DNA from: Alphaproteobacteria bacterium
GTDB lineage: Bacteria > Pseudomonadota > Alphaproteobacteria > Micropepsales > Micropepsaceae
Assembly: GCA_947462105.1 (NCBI GenBank)
Contig: CANHNJ010000005.1
Span: 51,377 to 115,376 of the forward strand
Reading direction: 5' to 3'
DNA: 64,000 bases
Position 1 is the stretch's first letter, and every line of letters starts with the position of its first letter. A program made the position numbers and the translations under genes. Of the stretch, positions 7,272 through 15,801 are shown one piece after another. Below the pieces are notes generated by a model, which made no database searches, was not told the DNA's origin, and saw only the letters and a list, made by a program, of their open reading frames with translations.

Positions 7272-7712
7272 CTACTTTGCCCGCAAGGCGATCTGGCGCA
7301 GCAGGACGCGGGCGCCCTTCTTGTTCAGGGCGCGGTCGGTGATGCCCTGCAGCCGGTCGGCGATGGCGAAGGCGTCGGGCTGGGTGTCCAGCTGGACCTG
7401 GGTGGCGGTGTAGGTCATCAGGCTGCGCAGATAGGCGTCGCGCAGGATGGGCATGGAGCGTTCGACATTTTCCCGGATCTTGGCGTCGGGAACGTCCAGC
7501 CCGACGCGGACCATCAGCATGCCGGTGGCGTGACCATTGCCGACGATGGTGGTGTAGAAATCCTGGACCTCGACCCAGCTGACCGACTGGGTGACCTTGT
7601 GTTCCGGGGCTTTACCGGGCTTTTTCTTCTCGCCGCCGCCGCCATGCTCAGCCGCCCAGGCCGGGGAAAGGCCAAGCAGGATCAGGGCGGCAAGGGCAGG
7701 CCAGGGGCGCAT
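7272..7712 (-). CDS. Conserved alphaproteobacterial periplasmic protein (FliL-like resemblance)
   Basis: The 146-residue protein starts with a signal peptide ([20 protein letters not shown]), then a Gly/Lys-rich linker and a domain with [45 protein letters not shown] and a C-terminal [12 protein letters not shown]. The pattern of a beta strand, then R-x-x-x-PxLRDA helix, then a C-terminal strand resembles FliL-type proteins and a family often annotated as Tat-pathway signal proteins in alphaproteobacteria. No flagellar genes are nearby. I chose the ATG at 7712 over the longer frame from 7787 because it starts the signal peptide. Function is unknown. Confidence 0.65.
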   Translation of the reverse strand: MRPWPALAALILLGLSPAWAAEHGGGGEKKKPGKAPEHKVTQSVSWVEVQDFYTTIVGNGHATGMLMVRVGLDVPDAKIRENVERSMPILRDAYLRSLMTYTATQVQLDTQPDAFAIADRLQGITDRALNKKGARVLLRQIALRAK

Positions 7713-7791
7713 CGTCCATGCTATGCGCCGGACTGGTAAACCTGGCCTTAATTTGGAGGTTTTTTGGTTCGGTGCGCCATCCGTCAAAGGA

Positions 7792-7867
<76 letters not shown>

Positions 7868-7905
7868 GCACCGGTCCCGCCGGAAAAAGCCCGGCAAGGA
7901 CGGGG

Positions 7906-7934
7906 GTTTTAGGAACAGCACCCGATCCCGTCAA
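7906..7934 (-). promoter_or_regulatory. Sigma-70 promoter for tRNA-Ala
   Basis: On the minus strand TTGACG (7929-7934), a 17-base spacer and TAAAAC (7906-7911) lie about 40 bases upstream of the mature tRNA 5' end, at the expected position and with good consensus agreement. Confidence 0.7.
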
Positions 7935-7987
7935 GCCGACCCCATTTGGGGCTTTGCGGCCGGGGTTCCCCCCGTTAAAACCACGCC

Positions 7988-8281
7988 ATGATGAACCCGA
8001 TCGCCGCCCTGCTCATCCAGGTCCTCGAACTCTACAAATGGATCGTGATCATCGCGGTGATCGTGTCCTGGCTGACAGCCTTCAACGTCATCAACGAACA
8101 CAACAATTTCGTCCGCAGCTTGCTGCGCATCCTCTACAACCTGACCGAGCCGGTGTTCCGGCCCATCCGGCGGCTGATCCCGGCCATGGGCGGCCTCGAC
8201 CTCTCGCCGCTGATCGTGCTGCTGCTGATCTGGTTCCTGCAATACACCATCCAGTACCTCGCCTATCAGGGCATGATGTAG
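7988..8281 (+). CDS. YggT family integral membrane protein
   Basis: The 97-residue protein has two hydrophobic helices flanking a loop with the family signature NLTEPVFRPIRRLIPAMGGLDLSPL, followed by LIVLLLIWFLQYTI. YggT proteins are widespread small inner-membrane proteins linked to osmotic tolerance and cell-division/septum functions, but the mechanism is not settled. Two adjacent ATGs (7988 and 7991) are possible starts. It ends four bases before folD, so the two are probably co-transcribed. Confidence 0.92.
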   Translation: MMNPIAALLIQVLELYKWIVIIAVIVSWLTAFNVINEHNNFVRSLLRILYNLTEPVFRPIRRLIPAMGGLDLSPLIVLLLIWFLQYTIQYLAYQGMM

Positions 8282-8285
8282 GCCG

Positions 8286-9170
8286 ATGACGGCAACAGTC
8301 ATTGACGGCAAGGCGGTCGCCGCGACCCTGCGCGGCCGTATCGAAGCCGAAACCGCGAAGCTGAAATCCGCGCATGGCGTCATGCCCGGCCTGGCCACCG
8401 TGCTGGTGGGCAAGGATCCGGCGTCGGAAGTCTATGTCCGCAACAAGCGCAAGACCGCCGAGGCGCTGGGCTTCCATTCGCTGCATGTCGAATTGCCCGC
8501 CGATGTCGGCCAGGACGAACTGGTGGGCAAGGTGAAGGCGCTGTCGGCCGACCCCGCCGTGCATGGCATCCTGGTGCAGTTGCCGCTGCCCAAGCATCTT
8601 GATGAGAGCGCGGTGCTGGATGCGCTTGATCCCGCCAAGGATGTCGATGCGCTGACGCCCACCAATGCGGGCCTGCTGCTGTCGGGCCGCGCCCATCTGG
8701 TGTCGTGCACGCCGGCCGGCGTCATGTTGCTGCTCCAGCAATATGTCGGCGACATCGCGGGCAAGGAGGCGCTGGTGATTGGCCGCTCGCTGCTGTTCGG
8801 CAAGCCTGCGGCGCAGTTGCTGCTGGCGGCCAACGCGACGGTGACGATGGCGCATTCGCGCTCGAAGGATCTGCCGATGCTGGCCCTGCGCGCCGATATT
8901 CTGGTTGCCGCCATCGGCAAGCCGGAATTCGTCAAGGCCGACTGGATCAAGCCCGGCGCGGTGGTGATCGATGTCGGCATCAACCGCGTCGATGCGGGCG
9001 ATGGGAAATACAAATTGGTCGGTGACGTTGCTTACGACGAAGCCGCGACGGTGGCGGGCGCGATCACGCCGGTGCCCGGCGGTGTCGGCGCGATGACCAT
9101 CATCTGCCTGATGCAGAATACGCTCATCGCCGCCTGCGCGCAGAACAAGCTGCCCCTTCCCAAGTTCTAG
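8286..9170 (+). CDS. folD: Bifunctional methylenetetrahydrofolate dehydrogenase/cyclohydrolase
   Basis: FolD interconverts 5,10-methylene- and 10-formyl-tetrahydrofolate via the methenyl intermediate with NADP, feeding purine and formyl-Met synthesis. The 294-residue protein is full length. It shows the catalytic lysine region SEVYVRNKRKTAEALG, the substrate loop GILVQLPLP, the signature CTPAGVMLLL and the nucleotide-binding segment VIGRSLLFGKPAAQLLL. The C-terminal motif is AGAITPVPGGVGAMTIICLM. The serine-containing GRS motif is typical of NADP-dependent forms. It follows yggT closely and converges with the Sco gene. Confidence 0.97.
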   Translation: MTATVIDGKAVAATLRGRIEAETAKLKSAHGVMPGLATVLVGKDPASEVYVRNKRKTAEALGFHSLHVELPADVGQDELVGKVKALSADPAVHGILVQLPLPKHLDESAVLDALDPAKDVDALTPTNAGLLLSGRAHLVSCTPAGVMLLLQQYVGDIAGKEALVIGRSLLFGKPAAQLLLAANATVTMAHSRSKDLPMLALRADILVAAIGKPEFVKADWIKPGAVVIDVGINRVDAGDGKYKLVGDVAYDEAATVAGAITPVPGGVGAMTIICLMQNTLIAACAQNKLPLPKF

Positions 9171-9201
9171 GGCGCAGCCCTTTTGCGGCGCGGCTCGACC
9201 G

Positions 9202-9822
9202 TTACTTGGCTTTTTCCCTTAACTCCGCTTCCAGCTTCGCGGCGGGAATGAGTTCGTCATAATACGAGACGATCTTCCCGTCCGGTCCCATCAGGTACAT
9301 GACGCTGGAATGGTCCATGCCGTAACCACCGGCCAGGCCCTTGGCCTCATCCAGCGCTTTCTTCTCGCCATAGACCTTGTAGAGCTTCTTCACCGCGTTG
9401 ATCTGCGCCACGCTGCCGGTGAAGCCGACAAAGGCCGGGCCGAAGCCTTCCATGTAAGCCCTGATCAGCTTGGGATTGTCGCGTTCCGGATCGATGGTGA
9501 TGAAGACGGGCACGATCTTGGCACCCGCCGGTCCCATCTTGTCGAGCGCATCGGCCATCACCGCCAGCGTGGTGGGGCAGATATCGGGGCAGGATGTGAA
9601 GCCGAAATAAACCAGCATATAGCGACCGCGAAAATCGGTGCTGGACCGCAGCTTGCCATCCTGGTCGGTAAGCGTGAAGTCGCCGCCCACCGCGATGGTG
9701 CCGCTGGAAACGACCTGGCCGGGCCCCACCGGTTGCTGGCGGCTCTGGTGCCACAGCGCCACGCCCGCCAGCGCCGCCACCAGCAGCAGATAGGGGATCA
9801 GAACCTTGCGGTTGCGTAACAT
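9202..9822 (-). CDS. SCO1/SenC family copper chaperone-like protein
   Basis: Sco proteins deliver copper to the CuA site of cytochrome oxidase or act as periplasmic thiol redox proteins. The 206-residue protein has an uncleaved or cleaved N-terminal membrane helix (VLIPYLLLVAALAGVALW) and a thioredoxin-like fold. Its copper ligands are Cys78 and Cys82 in SCPDICPTTL and His171 in GYGMDHSSVMYLMGPDG. The ATG at 9822 places the hydrophobic helix at the N-terminus; the longer frame to 10002 overlaps regB and is not credible. It is divergent from regB, matching the known association of senC with regB/regA in alphaproteobacteria. Confidence 0.93.
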   Translation of the reverse strand: MLRNRKVLIPYLLLVAALAGVALWHQSRQQPVGPGQVVSSGTIAVGGDFTLTDQDGKLRSSTDFRGRYMLVYFGFTSCPDICPTTLAVMADALDKMGPAGAKIVPVFITIDPERDNPKLIRAYMEGFGPAFVGFTGSVAQINAVKKLYKVYGEKKALDEAKGLAGGYGMDHSSVMYLMGPDGKIVSYYDELIPAAKLEAELREKAK

Positions 9823-9831
9823 GGCAGCCTT

Positions 9832-9859
9832 TTGTGTTCGCGTTAGCCCATGCTCTAAT
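9832..9859 (+). promoter_or_regulatory. Candidate promoter for regB-regA
   Basis: In the 67-base gap between the divergent Sco and regB starts, TTGTGT (9832-9837), a 16-base spacer and TCTAAT (9854-9859) are followed about 30 bases later by the TTG start with a GGGGAAGGG ribosome-binding site. The -10 is good and the -35 weak. Confidence 0.4.
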
Positions 9860-9889
9860 CCCGTCCGGCAAAGCGGGGAAGGGTACAAA

Positions 9890-11278
9890 TTGGCGCTGCA
9901 GACCGAGGGCGGAAATAAACCGCCGCGCCGGGCTTTCTTCGGCGGCACCGGTGGCGGGCGCGTGCGCCTGCGCACGCTGATCAACCTGCGCTGGCTTGCC
10001 ATCGCGGGCCAGTCCGCCGCGTTGTTCCTGGTCTATTTCGCGCTGGGCTATAGCTTGCCGTTCCTCTATTGCGCCGCCGCCATCCTGGCCAGCGTGGCGA
10101 TCAATGTCGGGCTGGCGCTGCGCTATCCGCCCAGCTATCGCCTCACCAACCGCGCGGCGACTTTCTATCTCGCCTTCGACGTGGCGCAGCTTGGCACGCT
10201 GCTTTATTTCACCGGCGGCATCACCAATCCCTTCGCGCTGATGTTCCTGGCGCCGGTGGTGATCGCGGCCACCAGCCTCAATCTTTCCAACACCATGATC
10301 CTGGCGTTCTTCGCCTTCGCCTCGGTCAGCGTGATCGGCATGTGGCACGAGCCCTTGCCCTGGCCGCAGGCCGAGACGCTGCTGCTGCCGCCGCTGTACC
10401 AGGCGGGCATCTGGGCGGCGCTGGTGCTGGGGATCGGCTTCACCGCCGTCTATGCTTGGCGCATCGCGTCGGAATCGGCGCGCATGTCGGCGGGCCTTTC
10501 GGCCACGCAGCTGGCGTTGTCGCGCGAACGGCGGCTGGCCTCCATCGGCGCGCTGGCGACGGCGGCGGCGCATGAGCTGGGCACGCCTTTGGGCACCATC
10601 GCGGTGGTGGCGCGCGAGCTGGAGCGGGCGCTGCCGGAAAATTCGCCCGAGATCGAGGATGCGCGGTTGCTGCGCGAGCAGGCGGAACGCTGCCGCGCCA
10701 TCATCGCGCGCCTGGCCCATCCGGAAGAAGCCATGCTGGGTGGCATCGCGCGCCTGCCGCTGGGCGCTTTCCTGGACGATATCGCCCATCAGCATCGCAG
10801 CGAGGATATCGAGGTCGCGGTGCGGGTGGTGTCGCTGCGCGATGACGATGTCGTGCCCCAGGTCTGGCGCGTGCCCGAACTGGTGCATGGGCTGGGCAAT
10901 ATCCTGGAGAATGCCGCCGACTTTGCGCAAAGCCGCGTCACGGTCGAGGCGCGCTGGGACGCGGGCTCGCTCTACGTCACGGTGGATGATGACGGCCCCG
11001 GCTTCGCGCCGGAAATCTTCGAGGCGCTGGGCGAGCCCTATGTCACCTCGCGCCCCGGCCATCGCGCCCCGGGTGAAACCCAGATGATGCCGGATGCCCC
11101 CATCGACGGCCATGAAGGCATGGGCCTGGGCTTTTTTATCGCCAAGGTGCTGCTGGAGCAGACCGGGGGGCTGGTGAAGGCCACCAATCCGCCGGGCGGC
11201 GGGGCGCGTGTGGCCATCGCCTGGGCCCGGGGCGTGATTGACGGGCCAGAGCTCCCGATTTTGCCGGATGGGGAATAG
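9890..11278 (+). CDS. regB: Redox-sensing histidine kinase RegB/PrrB/ActS
   Basis: RegB is the membrane sensor of the global redox system controlling respiration, carbon and nitrogen fixation genes. With the TTG start at 9890 (strong GGGGAAGGG site; no family homology upstream) the protein is 462 residues. It has about six transmembrane helices, the quinone-interaction heptad GGITNPF at 109-115, and the H box AAAHELGTPLGT with phospho-acceptor His228. The ATPase domain carries NILENAADFA and DDGPGF. A cysteine (Cys268, in EQAERCRAII) lies exactly 40 residues after the H-box histidine, as redox-active Cys265 does relative to His225 in Rhodobacter capsulatus RegB. regA follows after 48 bases. 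Confidence 0.95.
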   Translation: MALQTEGGNKPPRRAFFGGTGGGRVRLRTLINLRWLAIAGQSAALFLVYFALGYSLPFLYCAAAILASVAINVGLALRYPPSYRLTNRAATFYLAFDVAQLGTLLYFTGGITNPFALMFLAPVVIAATSLNLSNTMILAFFAFASVSVIGMWHEPLPWPQAETLLLPPLYQAGIWAALVLGIGFTAVYAWRIASESARMSAGLSATQLALSRERRLASIGALATAAAHELGTPLGTIAVVARELERALPENSPEIEDARLLREQAERCRAIIARLAHPEEAMLGGIARLPLGAFLDDIAHQHRSEDIEVAVRVVSLRDDDVVPQVWRVPELVHGLGNILENAADFAQSRVTVEARWDAGSLYVTVDDDGPGFAPEIFEALGEPYVTSRPGHRAPGETQMMPDAPIDGHEGMGLGFFIAKVLLEQTGGLVKATNPPGGGARVAIAWARGVIDGPELPILPDGE

Positions 11279-11326
11279 CCGGGAAAACATTGTCGCAGCC
11301 GGGGTGGGAGGCTATAGAGGCCGCCC

Positions 11327-11857
11327 ATGAGCGAAGAAAAGACTCTCCTTCTGGTTGAAGATGACCGCCCCCTGCGCGAGCGCCTGGCGCGGGCGCTCGA
11401 GACCCGTGGTTTCACCGTCACCCAGGCGGAGTCGGTGGCCGAGGGCAAGGCTCGCGCCAAGGATGCCCCGCCGGCCTTCGCCGTGGTGGACCTGAAGCTG
11501 GATGACGGCAACGGTCTGGACGTGGTCGAGACCCTGCACACCGCCCGCCCCGACAGCCGCGTCGTGGTGCTGACCGGTTTTGGCAACATCGCCACCGCCG
11601 TCGCCGCCGTGAAGTATGGCGCCATCGATTATCTGCCCAAGCCCGCCGATGCCGACGATATTCTTGCCGCGCTGATGGCGACGCCGGGCGGCAAGCCCAA
11701 GCCGCCGGAAAATCCGATGTCGGCCGACCGGGTGCGCTGGGAACATATCCAGCGCGTCTATGAACTGTGCGGCCACAATGTCAGCGAGACGGCGCGGCGT
11801 TTGAACATGCATCGCCGCACGTTGCAGCGCATCCTGGCCAAGCGCAGCCCGCGCTAA
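11327..11857 (+). CDS. regA: Response regulator RegA/PrrA/ActR
   Basis: The 176-residue protein pairs with the upstream RegB kinase. The receiver domain (1-120) has the acidic pair LLLVEDDRP, phospho-acceptor Asp55 in VVDLKLDDGNG, the conserved Thr in VVVLTGFGNIATAV and Lys in YLPKPA. A proline-rich linker (GGKPKPPENP) leads to the highly conserved DNA-binding segment MSADRVRWEHIQRVYELC, then a Fis-type helix-turn-helix NVSETARRLNMHRRTLQRIL. These last features are nearly invariant in RegA orthologues. It converges with hisB, 21 bases away. Confidence 0.97.
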   Translation: MSEEKTLLLVEDDRPLRERLARALETRGFTVTQAESVAEGKARAKDAPPAFAVVDLKLDDGNGLDVVETLHTARPDSRVVVLTGFGNIATAVAAVKYGAIDYLPKPADADDILAALMATPGGKPKPPENPMSADRVRWEHIQRVYELCGHNVSETARRLNMHRRTLQRILAKRSPR

Positions 11858-11878
11858 CCGCGCTTCTTCCGAATGGGG

Positions 11879-12466
11879 CTACAGGCTGCCCTTGGAAGAC
11901 GGCGATGCGCCATCGAGCCGTTCATCCGGGGCAATGGCCTGCCGCAAAGCTCGCGCCGTGCCCTTGAAGCAGGTCTCGACGATGTGATGGCTGTTGTCGC
12001 CATACAGGTTCTCGATGTGCAGGCAGATGCCGGCATTCTGCGCCAGCGCCTGGAACCACTCCTTGAACAGCTCGGTGTCCATCTCGCCCAATTTCGGCTT
12101 CGGGACGGTCACCTTCCAGATCAGGTAGGGCCGGTTGGACAGGTCGATGGCGACGCGGGTCAGCGCCTCGTCCATCGGGATGACGGCGGTGCCGAACCGG
12201 GTGATGCCGGAAAAATCGCCCAGCGCCTGCTTGATCGCCTGGCCGATGACGATGGCGGTGTCCTCGGTGGTGTGGTGATAGTCGACATGCAGGTCGCCGG
12301 CGGCGCGCACTTTCAGGTCGATCATGGAATGGCGGGCAAAGCTGTCCAGCATGTGGTCGAGAAAGCCGATGCCGGTGTCGATATCGGCCTCGCCGCTGCC
12401 GTCCAGGTCGAGGGAGACGGAAATCTCGGTTTCGCGGGTTTTGCGGTCGACAGTGGCGGTGCGCAT
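11879..12466 (-). CDS. hisB: Imidazoleglycerol-phosphate dehydratase
   Basis: This enzyme dehydrates imidazoleglycerol phosphate to imidazole-acetol phosphate in histidine synthesis, using a di-manganese site. The 195-residue monofunctional form shows both internal-repeat metal motifs: [11 protein letters not shown] and [13 protein letters not shown], plus [16 protein letters not shown] and DLSNRPYL. The ATG at 12466 is preceded by GGAGGGA; the 13 residues upstream in frame have no family match. Unusually, hisH, hisA and hisF do not flank it here; it sits alone between regA and metK. Confidence 0.97.
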   Translation of the reverse strand: MRTATVDRKTRETEISVSLDLDGSGEADIDTGIGFLDHMLDSFARHSMIDLKVRAAGDLHVDYHHTTEDTAIVIGQAIKQALGDFSGITRFGTAVIPMDEALTRVAIDLSNRPYLIWKVTVPKPKLGEMDTELFKEWFQALAQNAGICLHIENLYGDNSHHIVETCFKGTARALRQAIAPDERLDGASPSSKGSL

Positions 12467-12538
12467 TCCATTTTCCCTCCGCCCCTTGCTGGCGACGGCC
12501 GCCAAAGAAGAATGGGGCGGCCCTGCCAGCGACGGGCA

Positions 12539-12575
12539 CCTCCCGCTCCCAGGCGCTTCGCGCCGAAGGGGGAGG
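12539..12575. repeat. Intergenic repeat, family 1 (right half copy)
   Basis: A CCTCCCGC...GGGGGAGG hairpin (stem-loop around ggcgcttcgcgcc) followed by ATGGTCTGTGATTTCGTGG matches the right half of the repeats at 34808-34882 and near 45012-45065. It lies in the 299-base gap between hisB and metK. The rest of the gap holds the nested inverted repeat at 12591-12634 and the palindrome at 12679-12702. Confidence 0.55.
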
Positions 12576-12590
12576 ATGGTCTGTGATTTC

Positions 12591-12634
12591 GTGGTTCCTA
12601 TAGCCTAACCCGGCCGCGCAAGGGTTAATACCAC
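12591..12634. repeat. Nested inverted repeat in the hisB-metK intergenic region
   Basis: Inner arms TAACCC (12606-12611) and GGGTTA (12622-12627) are enclosed by outer arms GTGGT (12591-12595) and ACCAC (12630-12634). A folded RNA in either direction is possible. It does not match the SAM-II core I can recall. It may simply be a terminator-like or repeat-derived structure. Confidence 0.4.
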
Positions 12635-12678
12635 CGGGAAAGCAGGCCAGGCCCGCGCCACCCAGCGGCAAATGACAA

Positions 12679-12702
12679 GGATATGTCAAAATCGGCATAT
12701 CC
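12679..12702. promoter_or_regulatory. Inverted repeat upstream of metK, possible operator
   Basis: GGATATG (12679-12685) and CATATCC (12696-12702) form perfect 7-bp arms around a 10-base spacer, about 65-85 bases before the metK start. An ATGACA / GCATAT pair at 17-base spacing (12672-12677, 12695-12700) would place the right arm on a -10 box, which is the position of a repressor site. Confidence 0.4.
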
Positions 12703-12765
12703 CCCTTTGACCCCCGCCCAAATCCCTGTAAGAGGTGCGCCTCAAATCTCAAGGAAGCAGAGCTC

Positions 12766-13956
12766 ATGGCGCGTTCCGACTACCTTTTCACTTCCGAAAG
12801 CGTTTCCGAAGGCCACCCGGACAAGGTGAGCGACCGCATCTCGGACGAGGTGGTGGACCTGTTCTTCCGCGAGGGCCCCAAGGACGGCATGAGCCCTTGG
12901 GACATTCGCGCCGCCTGCGAAACCCTCTGCACTACCAATCGCGTCGTCATCGCCGGTGAAACCCGTGGGCCCAAGTCGGTCGGCGCCGCCGAAGTCGAAG
13001 CCGTCGCGCGCGCCGCGATCAAGGATATCGGCTACGAGCAGGATGGCTTCCACTGGAAGAACGCCCAGGTCGAAGTTCTGCTGCATGCCCAGTCCGCGCA
13101 CATCGCCCAGGGCGTCGACTCGTCGGGCAACAAGGATGAAGGCGCCGGCGACCAGGGCATCATGTTCGGCTATGCCTGCACCGAGACGCCCGCGCTGATG
13201 CCCGCGCCGCTCTATTACAGCCACAAGATCCTCAAGCTGCTGGCCGATGCGCGCCATGCCGGCAAGGAGCCGACGCTGCAGCCCGATGCCAAGAGCCAGG
13301 TCACCCTGCGCTATGTGAACGGCAAGCCGGTGGAAGCGACCCAGATCGTGCTCTCCACCCAGCACAGCCTGGAAAGCCAGACCAGCGCCGACATCCGCAA
13401 GATCGTCGAGCCCTATATCCGCAATGCGCTCCCCGCAGCGTGGATCAACGACAAGACCGTCTGGCACATCAACCCGACCGGCTCGTTCGTGATCGGTGGT
13501 CCAGACGGCGATTGCGGCCTGACCGGCCGCAAGATCATCGTCGACACCTATGGCGGCGCGGCCCCGCATGGCGGCGGCGCCTTCTCGGGCAAGGACTCCA
13601 CCAAGGTGGACCGTTCGGCCGCGTACGCCGCGCGCTATCTCGCCAAGAACGTCGTGGCGTCGGGCATTGCCGACCGCTGCACCATCCAGCTCGCCTACGC
13701 CATTGGCGTTGCCGAGCCGCTGTCGGTCTATGTCGACCTGCACGGCACCGGCCGCGTTGACGAAGCCAAGCTGGAAATCCTGCTGCCGCAGATCATGAAC
13801 CTGAAGCCGCGCGGCATTCGCGAGCATCTGGATCTCAACAAGCCGATCTTCGCACGCACCGCTGCTTACGGCCACTTCGGCCGCGAGCCCGACAGCGAGG
13901 GTGGGTTTTCGTGGGAGAAAACCGACCTGGCAGCGCAGATCAAGGCCGCGTTTTAA
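12766..13956 (+). CDS. metK: S-adenosylmethionine synthetase
   Basis: MetK makes S-adenosylmethionine from methionine and ATP in a tripartite-fold homotetramer. The 396-residue protein is full length with [20 protein letters not shown] at the start, the metal and ATP segment [13 protein letters not shown], the [20 protein letters not shown] segment and DVGINR-like equivalents replaced by the usual [20 protein letters not shown] loop. The GGAAGC site precedes the ATG. It ends in a strong terminator, so trmB downstream is a separate unit. In alphaproteobacteria metK and trmB are commonly neighbours, as here with one intervening gene. Confidence 0.98.
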   Translation: MARSDYLFTSESVSEGHPDKVSDRISDEVVDLFFREGPKDGMSPWDIRAACETLCTTNRVVIAGETRGPKSVGAAEVEAVARAAIKDIGYEQDGFHWKNAQVEVLLHAQSAHIAQGVDSSGNKDEGAGDQGIMFGYACTETPALMPAPLYYSHKILKLLADARHAGKEPTLQPDAKSQVTLRYVNGKPVEATQIVLSTQHSLESQTSADIRKIVEPYIRNALPAAWINDKTVWHINPTGSFVIGGPDGDCGLTGRKIIVDTYGGAAPHGGGAFSGKDSTKVDRSAAYAARYLAKNVVASGIADRCTIQLAYAIGVAEPLSVYVDLHGTGRVDEAKLEILLPQIMNLKPRGIREHLDLNKPIFARTAAYGHFGREPDSEGGFSWEKTDLAAQIKAAF

Positions 13957-13972
13957 GTCAGTCGCTACAATT

Positions 13973-14009
13973 GCAAACACCTCCGCACTCGCGTGCGGAG
14001 GTGTTTTGC
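13973..14009 (+). terminator. Intrinsic terminator of metK
   Basis: A perfect 14-bp stem (aaacacctccgcac, loop tcgc, gtgcggaggtgttt) is followed by TTTGCTGTTT. It lies 17 bases after the metK stop. Confidence 0.9.
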
Positions 14010-14044
14010 TGTTTAAGGCAGTGATGACGCGAGGCGGGGTCACC

Positions 14045-14740
14045 ATGAGCAAACCGCACGACATGACCGGTGCCATCGGCGTGGCGCTGATCGTCTTCGC
14101 CATTGCCTTCAACCTGCCCTACATATGGCCGGGCTTTCATTTCGACTATCCCGCCATCCTGCGCCTGCCGCCGGGCGCGATCCTGTCCGCCTTCCACCAG
14201 GGCGGCCCAGCATTGATCATCGCCTGGGCGGCCTTTGCTTTTTGCGGCTTGCTGTTCGCGCCCATCGCGGCGGCGATGGCGCGCGTCGTTCCTGTGCCCA
14301 CCGGCGTCACCGCCATCGGCGTGGCGGCCGGCGTGACCCAGGCCATCGGCCTGTCGCGCTGGGTCTATGTCGTGCCGGGGCTGGCAGCGAGCTGGGCCGA
14401 CGCCGGCGAAGGCGGCCGTGGCGGCATCGAGGCCATCTTCATGGCCCTGCACCAGTTCGCGGGCGTCGGCATTAGCGAGGCTATCGGCCAGACCCTGACC
14501 GCCTTCTGGATGATCGGCGTCCCCGCCAGCCAGTTGCGCGATCCGCGCTATGGCCCCGTGCTGGGTGGCGTGGGCATCGCGGGCGGCCTCATCCTGCTCA
14601 CCGGCCTGGCCGAAGGGCTGGCGACGGTGCTGGCTTTCGATCCCGGCCTGTTCGGGCTGGCGGCGCTGGTCGGGTTCCTGCTGCTGACGGTTTGGCTGGT
14701 CTGGACCGGCTTTCTTTGCATCCGGCCCCGCCGTGTCTGA
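14045..14740 (+). CDS. DUF4386-like multi-spanning membrane protein
   Basis: The 231-residue protein has six or so transmembrane helices and the features of DUF4386 proteins: a central SRWVYVVPGLAASWADA segment (tryptophan-valine-proline-leucine motif) followed by an amphipathic region with FMALHQFAGVGISEAIGQTL and a hydrophobic C-terminus. The function of this family is unknown. The ATG at 14045 has GAGGCGGGG upstream and is preferred to the long in-frame extension, which runs back into metK and its terminator. It overlaps the trmB start by 8 bases, so the two are likely translationally coupled. Confidence 0.65.
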   Translation: MSKPHDMTGAIGVALIVFAIAFNLPYIWPGFHFDYPAILRLPPGAILSAFHQGGPALIIAWAAFAFCGLLFAPIAAAMARVVPVPTGVTAIGVAAGVTQAIGLSRWVYVVPGLAASWADAGEGGRGGIEAIFMALHQFAGVGISEAIGQTLTAFWMIGVPASQLRDPRYGPVLGGVGIAGGLILLTGLAEGLATVLAFDPGLFGLAALVGFLLLTVWLVWTGFLCIRPRRV

Positions 14741-15425
14741 GGCGGAACCACACCCCGACCGCAACCGGCGCAAACTCTATGGCCGCCGCAAGGGCCCCAA
14801 GCTGTCCGACCGGCAGAAGGGCTTGCGCCAAACACTGTTAGGGGCGCTGGCCTGGAAGGTGGGCGAAGAGCCCTTCGGCCAGTTCCCGAACACTGTAAAG
14901 CAGCTCTGGTTAGAAGTCGGCTTTGGTGCGGGCGAGCATCTCGTCAGTCTCGCGCAGCAGCGTCCTGATGTTGGCCTGATCGGGGCCGAGCCCTATGAGA
15001 TGGGCATGGCCAAGATACTGACAAAGCTGGAAGAAACACCACTGAACACTGTTCGATTGTTTGAAGGCGATGGCCGCGAAATCCTCGAAGGCCTGCCCGA
15101 TGCCAGCCTGTCGCGCTTCTTCCTGCTCTTCCCCGATCCCTGGCCCAAGACCCGGCATCACAAGCGCCGCTTCCTGCAGATGGAGATGCTCGACCTGCTG
15201 GCGGCCAAGCTGGTTGTGGGGGCGGAACTGCGCTTCGCCACCGACGACAAATCCTACCTGCCCTATGCGCTGGAACGGCTGATGGCCCACCCTCATTTTC
15301 GCTGGACCGCCACCGGCCAGAAAGACTGGAAAAGCCGCCCGGAAGGCTGGCCGCCCACCCGTTACGAGGCCAAGGCGATCAAGGGACCTCCATCTTTTCT
15401 TCGTTTTGTGCGCGGCCCGGCTTAA
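14733..15425 (+). CDS. trmB: tRNA (guanine-N7-)-methyltransferase
   Basis: TrmB adds N7-methyl to G46 of tRNAs using S-adenosylmethionine. The 230-residue protein begins with the basic RRKLYGRRKGPKLSDRQKGL segment. It has the SAM-binding motif LEVGFGAGEHL, the acidic IGAEPYEMG, and the diagnostic signature LLFPDPWPKTRHHKRRFLQ. The C-terminal block is FATDDKSYLPY and SRPEGWPPTRYEAKA. The GTG start overlaps the upstream membrane protein. It is 9 bases from the next small gene. Confidence 0.97.
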   Translation: MSEAEPHPDRNRRKLYGRRKGPKLSDRQKGLRQTLLGALAWKVGEEPFGQFPNTVKQLWLEVGFGAGEHLVSLAQQRPDVGLIGAEPYEMGMAKILTKLEETPLNTVRLFEGDGREILEGLPDASLSRFFLLFPDPWPKTRHHKRRFLQMEMLDLLAAKLVVGAELRFATDDKSYLPYALERLMAHPHFRWTATGQKDWKSRPEGWPPTRYEAKAIKGPPSFLRFVRGPA

Positions 15426-15434
15426 ACTCGCGTC

Positions 15435-15737
15435 ATGGCTGACAAGCACGACAGCAAATGGACCCGTGAGCGCAGCTTCCTGGAGCGCAATGGGCCGGAC
15501 ATCGGCATCGTCATCATCTGCTGCTTCTTCCTGGTCATGATGGTGCTGGGCACAGGTTTTGTGCTGCTCAAACCGGAGGTTCCGGGCCTCAGCAACCTGT
15601 TCAAGGAGCCGCCGCCCCCGCCGCGCGATCCCATGACCCAGAAGCTCACCCTGGAGCCGGGCGAGCAGGAAATCATCCTGTTCAAGACACCGGGAAAGCC
15701 GGTGCCGCAGCCCAAGGTCCCGCCGGCCAAGCCCTGA
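15435..15737 (+). CDS. Small single-pass membrane protein, unknown
   Basis: The 100-residue protein has a charged N-terminus (MADKHDSKWTRERSFLERNG), one transmembrane helix (IGIVIICCFFLVMMVLGTGFVLL) and a proline-rich tail with PPPPPRDP and a KPVPQPKVPPAKP terminus. I recognise no family. Its close spacing after trmB suggests co-transcription. The predicted orientation is cytoplasmic N-terminus with a periplasmic tail. Confidence 0.7.
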   Translation: MADKHDSKWTRERSFLERNGPDIGIVIICCFFLVMMVLGTGFVLLKPEVPGLSNLFKEPPPPPRDPMTQKLTLEPGEQEIILFKTPGKPVPQPKVPPAKP

Positions 15738-15741
15738 AGGC

Positions 15742-15770
15742 TTGTATTCGGACGGGTGCGGGCGTAAATA
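15742..15770 (+). promoter_or_regulatory. Candidate promoter for the rimP-nusA-infB operon
   Basis: TTGTAT (15742-15747), a 17-base spacer and TAAATA (15765-15770) lie about 30 bases before the rimP GTG in a 64-base gap. Spacing is ideal and box agreement moderate. Confidence 0.4.
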
Positions 15771-15801
15771 ACCGCCATCCCAAACAACAAGAACAGGTTG
15801 T

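Noticed and set aside
12591..12634. SAM riboswitch upstream of metK
   Set aside because: The GTGGT/ACCAC outer stem recalled SAM-II, but the SAM-II loop and 3' pseudoknot sequence are absent, so I list the structure without that label. A covariance search would decide.
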